64,000 nucleotides of DNA, taken from the IMG/VR virus record IMGVR_UViG_3300009034_000002, positions 62,001 to 126,000 of that record; one strand, 5' to 3'. The translations under genes were made by a program, and so were the position numbers. Positions 59,803-64,000 of the stretch are shown piece after piece. How positions within the stretch are numbered: the stretch's first letter is position 1; every line of letters starts with the position of its first letter. This stretch comes from a virus. The notes under the pieces are model-generated. The model did not search any database. It was given only the letters and a program-made list of their open reading frames with translations, and had not been told where the DNA came from.

Positions 59803-60324
59803 CTAGAATATTAAACGATAGATTTGTGGAAGCTCACGGAGATGTCCACGGTAATTAAGTCCATATCCCACAATAAAACCGTTATCCAATTCAAAACCTA
59901 CATAATCTACGTTCACTGAAGTCTTTCGACGTTCAGATTTGTCAACTAATACGCAAATCTTTATTGATGCAGGGTTTTCCATTTCAACCCTCTTTTTCAA
60001 ATAATCCAATGTACTCCCGGTATCTATAATATCTTCGACAATGAGTACGTCTGTTCCCTCAAGAGACAATTCAATATCCTCTACCAATCTTATCTCACCG
60101 GGTTGCAAACTAGGACCATAACTTGTTGTCCTAACAAAATCGACCTTAACCGGAATGGTCATTTTCCTAACCAAATCGGCCATGAAGATAAACACTCCCG
60201 TTAGATTACCCAATAGTACTAGTTCCTTACCCGCGTAGTCATTGGAAATCATTGTGGCAAGCGATTGGACTCTCTCAGCAATCTGTTCATTGGTAAAAAC
60301 TAATTCTTTTTTTACAAAAGACAT
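59803..60324 (-). CDS. hpt: Hypoxanthine phosphoribosyltransferase-like protein
   Basis: 173 residues. The PRPP motif is VLIVEDIIDTGSTL (93-106). LLGNLTGVFIFMADL, FVRTTSYG, LVDKSERR and FELDNGFIVGYGLNYRGHLRELP match purine phosphoribosyltransferases (Hpt). It salvages hypoxanthine or guanine, or a base analogue, to nucleotide. ATG at 60324 with AAGG 11 bases upstream. No other purine-salvage gene is in the window. Confidence 0.85.
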   Translation of the reverse strand: MSFVKKELVFTNEQIAERVQSLATMISNDYAGKELVLLGNLTGVFIFMADLVRKMTIPVKVDFVRTTSYGPSLQPGEIRLVEDIELSLEGTDVLIVEDIIDTGSTLDYLKKRVEMENPASIKICVLVDKSERRKTSVNVDYVGFELDNGFIVGYGLNYRGHLRELPQIYRLIF

Positions 60325-60360
60325 AATTATTCACGCCTTGGTTTAACAAGATTCAAACAC

Positions 60361-60768
60361 TTAACTTTGGTAACGAACTTTAAGTGAACTATCCAGATAT
60401 CTAAACAAAGTGGTAACACTACACGCCATCAATGTGCCAGGAACCAGGGACATGCAATCTTTTATCTTTTGACCTTTCCAAAAGTCAAGAAAGTAATGTT
60501 GAGTCGTCGGAACATGTGTAAAATCTGGAATTTGTAAATTAGTTCCATGGGCCATCCAGACTTCATAGTTTGGTGATGAACGCTCAAGAAACATCTTTGC
60601 ACTGAGTACACAATCAAACACAAACAGCTTAGTATTATCAACAGGAAAAACCTCACAACCCGGAACGTAAATTAATTCCCATGGTCCTCGTAACGGCACA
60701 ATGGAAGTGAGTTTACCATCAGGATGATGGTAAAGTACCTTACAACAATTAGGTTTAAGTATGCTCAT
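60361..60768 (-). CDS. Hypothetical protein
   Basis: 135 residues from ATG at 60768, one base after the exonuclease stop. The longer frame to 60810 overlaps the exonuclease and has no SD; nor does the chosen start have one. Contains two Cys in the first and last third and PGTLMACSVTTLFRYL. Not recognised. Confidence 0.5.
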   Translation of the reverse strand: MSILKPNCCKVLYHHPDGKLTSIVPLRGPWELIYVPGCEVFPVDNTKLFVFDCVLSAKMFLERSSPNYEVWMAHGTNLQIPDFTHVPTTQHYFLDFWKGQKIKDCMSLVPGTLMACSVTTLFRYLDSSLKVRYQS

Positions 60769-60769
60769 T

Positions 60770-61285
60770 TCAAATTTTTGATAAGCCCATACCTTTGGTG
60801 ATACTTTCAACTAATGACTTATACGTTTGACAAGTATCACGGAAAGCTCGATGTGGCGGAATTGGCTCTCTAGTTTTTAATACCTCAAATAACAAACTAG
60901 TATCCCAGCCACAATAATGAAACGGCCAATCAAGATTGGCGTGTTTCAAAAGTTTCTGCATAAAAGACCACTCGAAGACAATACAATCAGACATCAAAAT
61001 GGGTCTCGCCCCCGCGCACTTTTCAACAACCAACTTTGCAACATCTGTGTAAATTTGAGCTTTTTCGATGTATTCAAGTTTACTTATCCTATGTACAACA
61101 CTAGCATTCCAATGTTGGTTTTCCCAGTATGTTGCATTAGTCACTTGAGGCCAAAGAATCAAGGTATCAATAGTGTGTACAATTTCCCAACTTGCATTAA
61201 GATATAAGCCGCCAATTTCAATCGGATAGTCTTCATCTGAAACCAGGCCGGTGGTTTCAAAATCAACTAGGAAGTACTTTATCAT
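60770..61285 (-). CDS. DnaQ-like 3'-5' exonuclease
   Basis: 171 residues. VDFETTGL holds the DxE motif (Asp8, Glu10) and PHRAFRDT the HxAxxD motif, both of the DEDDh type. Between them WSFMQKLL gives the second Asp/Trp region. ATG at 61285 follows CGGAGGTGA by 6-7 bases. Second DEDDh exonuclease of the window, besides the partial one at the right edge. Confidence 0.8.
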   Translation of the reverse strand: MIKYFLVDFETTGLVSDEDYPIEIGGLYLNASWEIVHTIDTLILWPQVTNATYWENQHWNASVVHRISKLEYIEKAQIYTDVAKLVVEKCAGARPILMSDCIVFEWSFMQKLLKHANLDWPFHYCGWDTSLLFEVLKTREPIPPHRAFRDTCQTYKSLVESITKGMGLSKI

Positions 61286-61314
61286 ATCATATCACCTCCG
61301 AGGGAGCCTAGCTA

Positions 61315-61497
61315 CTAAAGCTCCACTTTAATATCTCTAACAACAGTACGTCCAAAGTACACGCCGTTCAAACATTTATCCTTAGTAATTTCGATCTTTA
61401 CTACGTCACAATTGGTATTATCTTCAAAGTTCCGAAGTAACTGCTGAACTTGATGGATCAAATCTGTTTTCAATTTTTTAGCATCCATAAGTAGCAT
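61315..61497 (-). CDS. Small hypothetical protein
   Basis: 60 residues with a helix then strands, alternating acidic and basic. ATG at 61497 follows GGAGG by 6 bases. Not recognised. Confidence 0.5.
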   Translation of the reverse strand: MLLMDAKKLKTDLIHQVQQLLRNFEDNTNCDVVKIEITKDKCLNGVYFGRTVVRDIKVEL

Positions 61498-61521
61498 CTA
61501 AAACCTCCATGTGAAATTATT

Positions 61522-61598
61522 TGGTGGAACCGGAGGGATTTGAACCCTCAACTTCCTGCTTGCAAGGCAGGTGCTCTCCCAAATTGAGCTACGGCCCC
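61522..61598 (-). tRNA. tRNA-Ala (anticodon TGC)
   Basis: A complete cloverleaf on the minus strand. Acceptor GGGGCCG pairs with CGGTTCC and includes the G3:U70 alanine identity pair. Anticodon stem CCTGC/GCAGG with loop CTTGCAA gives TGC. The T-arm is GAGGGTTCAAATCCCTC. CCA is encoded. It would support GCA/GCG-rich or general translation of phage genes. Confidence 0.93.
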
Positions 61599-61604
61599 AT
61601 ACTT

Positions 61605-61685
61605 TCAACTCGGTGGCATTGGAACATTCCAAAAGAGATAAACCAAAATTACGCCAGTAATAGCCAAAACAACAAAACCCGCCAT
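61605..61685 (-). CDS. Small membrane protein, 26 residues
   Basis: Too short for normal gene finders. ATG at 61685, AGGGG about 10 bases upstream, stop at 61605. The protein MAGFVVLAITGVILVYLFW is a single membrane helix, then a short Pro-rich end. It starts just after the VIT-like gene, so the two membrane proteins may act together. Also resembles small phage membrane peptides. Confidence 0.5.
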   Translation of the reverse strand: MAGFVVLAITGVILVYLFWNVPMPPS

Positions 61686-61690
61686 TTTTA

Positions 61691-62173
61691 CTATACCCCT
61701 AATAAAAACATACCACTAATCCAGATGCCAAGGAAATAAGTTGAGGTTAAAACACAAGTAGCAATTCCTACATGTTCTAATATGACTTTCCAAGGCTCAA
61801 GATTTTGTGTTCTTGCAATATAGAAACTGAATACTGCAAGTAACACCATACCAAACATAATATTAACTATGATAGCAACTTGCAATGAAAAGAGTAAACA
61901 CGGTATAATAAACAATAAAGTAAACAAGAACTTTGATAAAACAGTCGAAATTGTAGATTCCCAAACTGACTTCATACATCTACCCTTTGACTCTTCTGAT
62001 AGATGAATCCCAAGTGCATCAGAAACGGAATCAGCAACAGCAATCATTAATATAACGCCAATAACCGCAAGTTGCAAGTGCGTTCCAGAATACATACCGA
62101 CCATTAATCCTAACGTTGTTATTACGCTAGAGGTCAATCCAAAACCAAAGCCTGTTTTTACGGAACGTTTCAT
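61691..62173 (-). CDS. VIT1/CCC1-like membrane protein
   Basis: 160 residues. VADSVSDALGIHLSEES corresponds to the DxxSxxxGxYxSxxSE-like signature of the VIT/CCC1 iron/manganese transporters. About four to five membrane segments (15-30, 35-50, 80-100, 102-120, 130-155) fit the family, though the cytosolic metal-binding loop is short. Iron or manganese transport in a phage would be unusual. ATG at 62173 without a clear SD; TTG at 62182 is another possibility. Confidence 0.7.
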   Translation of the reverse strand: MKRSVKTGFGFGLTSSVITTLGLMVGMYSGTHLQLAVIGVILMIAVADSVSDALGIHLSEESKGRCMKSVWESTISTVLSKFLFTLLFIIPCLLFSLQVAIIVNIMFGMVLLAVFSFYIARTQNLEPWKVILEHVGIATCVLTSTYFLGIWISGMFLLGV

Positions 62174-62304
62174 AATAACCAAACGTGTTATTCGAAAACG
62201 GATGCTTTCATAACTTCGAGGAATAGTTTTTTAATAAGCTTTCCCCTATTCTTTTAAGTGTTGGTTCAAATGCCATTAAGTGGATTTTCAACAAATCATT
62301 TTCT

Positions 62305-62329
62305 CCTATCGTGCTCTTGGAACGATAGG
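62305..62329 (-). promoter_or_regulatory. Inverted repeat covering an SD: possible operator or RNA hairpin
   Basis: CCTATCGT and ACGATAGG form a perfect 8-bp stem with a 9-base loop. In RNA the 3' arm overlaps the first bases of an AGGAG element, so the hairpin could hide a ribosome site. Lies some 20-40 bases after the candidate promoter. Confidence 0.4.
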
Positions 62330-62346
62330 GTGCATTTTAATTATCA

Positions 62347-62375
62347 GATATACTAAATGGCACTACTTCTGCCAA
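62347..62375 (-). promoter_or_regulatory. Candidate promoter TTGGCA-17-TATATC
   Basis: -35 TTGGCA at 62370-62375, -10 TATATC at 62347-62352, spacer 17. Upstream of the inverted repeat and the VIT-like gene. Confidence 0.35.
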
Positions 62376-62408
62376 TATAATCAAACTCTTTAACAATTCC
62401 TTGAAGAA

Positions 62409-62663
62409 TTACCGGGAGACTGTATCGCCAAAACATTGTTGTAAATTAACTTCCTTCAATTTTTCAGTTCTTCCAGCGTACAAATCACAACTGCTACAAC
62501 GGAAATGAATACAGTGTTGAAACTCATGCATTACAAGGTGGCCAATACACTCTGGATGCTGTGGACACCAAATGGTAGTGGCCAATAACCTAATTGGCTT
62601 CTCCCCCATACAGCCATACACAGGATCCACAATGTGATCAAAAGCAGGCTTACACTTTGACAT
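62409..62663 (-). CDS. Small cysteine/histidine-rich zinc protein
   Basis: 84 residues. WCPQHPEC, HEFQHC and FRCSSC make several possible zinc ligands. HEFQH is an HExxH string but sits between Cys pairs, so a zinc ribbon is likelier than a protease. The second of two adjacent ATGs (62663) is 6 bases from GGAGG. Not further recognised. Confidence 0.6.
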   Translation of the reverse strand: MSKCKPAFDHIVDPVYGCMGEKPIRLLATTIWCPQHPECIGHLVMHEFQHCIHFRCSSCDLYAGRTEKLKEVNLQQCFGDTVSR

Positions 62664-62676
62664 CATATGCCTCCGA

Positions 62677-63354
62677 TTAAATTATTTCGTCCAACAAACC
62701 AAATTCTTTTGCTTGTTCTGCTGAAAACCACAGGTCTTTCCGTTCCCACTTTTGTTCGATTTCTTCTGGAGACTTTTTCGTACGCAACGCTAATTCATCA
62801 CGCAACATTACATTCAACTTTTTCAATTCTGCTATTTCGTCTTCCAACTTGAAAAGGTCGCCCTCTAGGCCGGCCTTACCACAAACGTGAATCAATATCC
62901 TGGACATCTTATAAGCAATTCGTCTTGTACAAGCCTGTAAAATATCAGCTGCCATAGATGCCGCAAGACCTCTAACCTCTCCAATTATAACCTTCCCATT
63001 ACGTTGGGCATGTTTTATGGTATTAAAGATCAACAGTCCTGGAAAAACTTCGCCTCCTCTCGAGTTTATAATAATCACAATCTTATCACGGAACTTGGAA
63101 ACGTAATTGAAATCCCTCAAGAAATCTTTGGCAACATCATCGTCGATATCACCAAGTAAAGGCACATACCCATCGTCTAACAGGAGCTTCTGTTGATAAT
63201 CATGCAACATGTAACGTGGAGTACCATCTGCGCCAATTTGTGGCTTCAAACGTTCTTGCTCTTCGTCATCATCCACCTCCGCTTCAATCTGTTCTACTAC
63301 CACCTGTGGGCACATGGGATTAGGATCATGCCTTTTGTGAACATCACTGCACAT
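62677..63354 (-). CDS. ClpP-like serine protease
   Basis: 225 residues. Ser133 in GLAASMAAD, His156 in RILIHVCG and Asp207 in RKDLWFSAEQAKEFGL give the ClpP triad. The oxyanion region is INSRGGEVFPGLLIFN. An acidic N-terminal 40 residues is unusual. Phage ClpP relatives (S14) are often prohead proteases; here it is far from the portal. ATG at 63354, with AAAGGGGG 7 bases upstream; a longer frame to 63411 crosses the candidate -10. Confidence 0.85.
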   Translation of the reverse strand: MCSDVHKRHDPNPMCPQVVVEQIEAEVDDDEEQERLKPQIGADGTPRYMLHDYQQKLLLDDGYVPLLGDIDDDVAKDFLRDFNYVSKFRDKIVIIINSRGGEVFPGLLIFNTIKHAQRNGKVIIGEVRGLAASMAADILQACTRRIAYKMSRILIHVCGKAGLEGDLFKLEDEIAELKKLNVMLRDELALRTKKSPEEIEQKWERKDLWFSAEQAKEFGLLDEII

Positions 63355-63398
63355 AACAAAACCCCCTTTATCGGACAATATTAGTTTACTTATATCAA

Positions 63399-63428
63399 AT
63401 TTTAACTGCATTGATAAGGAACCTTCAA
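63399..63428 (-). promoter_or_regulatory. Candidate promoter TTGAAG-18-TAAAAT before clpP-like gene
   Basis: -35 TTGAAG at 63423-63428, -10 TAAAAT at 63399-63404, spacer 18, about 45 bases upstream of ATG at 63354. Same -10 as at 1269 and 41678. Confidence 0.4.
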
Positions 63429-63459
63429 CAAGAAACTAACCACATAGTTAAAAAGGCAA

Positions 63460-64000
63460 TTATGACCTTCCAAAGTAGGCCAGAACTCTTACTGTTTGAA
63501 TTGCATCGTCTAAAGCATCATGATGTTTTCCATCAATGGGAAGTTGTAACCTTTTTGATACGTTCTTCAAGCCCCAAGACTTTGGCTTTAGTCCACGTTT
63601 ACACATTTCCCACATTACAATACTTTTCAAATCCACACACCGCCGGTAAAAAGGACAATTGCGGTTAATCTTTTCATATTGTACACGGAGAAAACCGGCA
63701 TCAAAGGATACGCCCCAGGCTGCAAACTGTACGGACTTTGGATCCGTTAAAGCTTCCACCTTTTCCAATACTGGTTCCAGGGATGGCGCATTTAACAATA
63801 CCTCTTCGGGAATTTGGTGTACCATCATAGACTTAGGCCTTCTAGTAGCTTCCAGGGGCTTCACGTAACTGCCAAATGACTTAATGATAGTTAATGTTTG
63901 TTTACAAACCAACACCGCGCCAATCTGACAGATACTGTAAGCTGACATCGGATCAACGCCTGTTGCTTCAACGTCAATCACCAATAAATTCGTAGGAAAG
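63460..64000 (-). CDS. DnaQ-like 3'-5' exonuclease, 5' end cut by window edge
   Basis: Open from the stop at 63460 to the right edge; the frame reads FPTNLLVIDVEATG at the edge, so the start lies outside. A TTG at 63984 has no SD and is probably not the start. VIDVEATGVDP carries the DxE site and HHDALDDA the HxAxxD site of the DEDDh family, with QIPEEV and FDAGFL in between. Proofreading or RNase T-like trimming is the likely activity. Confidence 0.82.
   Translation of the reverse strand, partial: FPTNLLVIDVEATGVDPMSAYSICQIGAVLVCKQTLTIIKSFGSYVKPLEATRRPKSMMVHQIPEEVLLNAPSLEPVLEKVEALTDPKSVQFAAWGVSFDAGFLRVQYEKINRNCPFYRRCVDLKSIVMWEMCKRGLKPKSWGLKNVSKRLQLPIDGKHHDALDDAIQTVRVLAYFGRS

Larger units (their letters stand above)
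62174..62408 (-). other. Non-coding leader between VIT-like gene and zinc-protein gene
   Basis: 235 bases with a candidate promoter (62347-62375), a perfect 8-base inverted repeat (62305-62329) and a weak 27-residue frame starting TTG at 62291 and ending at 62208. No longer frame has a good SD. It is the largest gap of the window. Confidence 0.5.

Noticed and set aside
62409-62663. HEFQH as a metallopeptidase site
   Set aside because: The string lies within a dense Cys/His cluster in an 84-residue protein, with no room for a zincin fold; a zinc ribbon is more likely.

Overview
The window is part of the genome of a tailed double-stranded DNA phage (Caudoviricetes type). It carries small and large terminase subunits, an HK97-type portal fused to a MuF head domain, tail-fibre-like repeat proteins, a phage replication set and one tRNA. 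All supported genes lie on the minus strand, packed with short gaps or ATGA-type overlaps, so expression runs right to left. The sequence is AT-rich and start sites usually have strong AGGAGG-type ribosome binding sites, so the host is a bacterium that uses canonical Shine-Dalgarno (SD) initiation. I cannot name the host. No stretch longer than 300 bases lacks a gene.

From right to left: 64000-54500 holds DnaQ-type exonucleases, a ClpP-like protease, a VIT/CCC1-like membrane protein, tRNA-Ala(TGC), a phosphoribosyltransferase, a UvsW-like helicase, a proteasome-like Ntn hydrolase, a radical SAM protein and many small unknowns. 54500-41700 is the replication, recombination and nucleotide block: DnaB-like helicase, primase, FolE2 GTP cyclohydrolase, phosphoheptose isomerase, dUTPase, MazG-like protein, a uracil-glycosylase/exonuclease/DNA polymerase A fusion, a UvsY-like protein, a gp32-like single-strand-binding protein, nucleoside deoxyribosyltransferase and a RecA/UvsX-like recombinase with an overlapping gene at its 3' end. 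41577-35960 is packaging: TerS, TerL and a 1233-residue portal-MuF-zincin fusion. An HNH homing endonuclease follows.

35350-19150 contains virion-type genes and enzymes: a GT4-GT2 glycosyltransferase, two seven-repeat propeller-like tail proteins, then a compact series of a pol-beta-type nucleotidyltransferase, an ATP-dependent DNA-ligase-like protein and two LigD-type phosphoesterase-like proteins. These run into three proteins built from repeated zincin metallopeptidase modules. A packaged DNA-end processing and ligation kit is the best inference for the ligase group. It resembles the polyvalent-protein idea for phage enzymes that enter with DNA, but no Ku homologue is seen here.

19150-1 is a glycan island mixed with kelch-like fibre genes: UDP-sulfoquinovose synthase, a short UDP-glucose dehydrogenase, UDP-glucuronate decarboxylase (UDP-xylose synthase), about six glycosyltransferases, two methyltransferases, a clan GH-A glycosidase and a glutamyl-tRNA-synthetase-like enzyme. 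Together they could make and attach sulfonated or pentose-bearing glycans to the virion or the host surface. No major capsid protein is recognisable in the window. Five candidate promoters were found, three with the -10 hexamer TAAAAT. The genes at both edges are incomplete.
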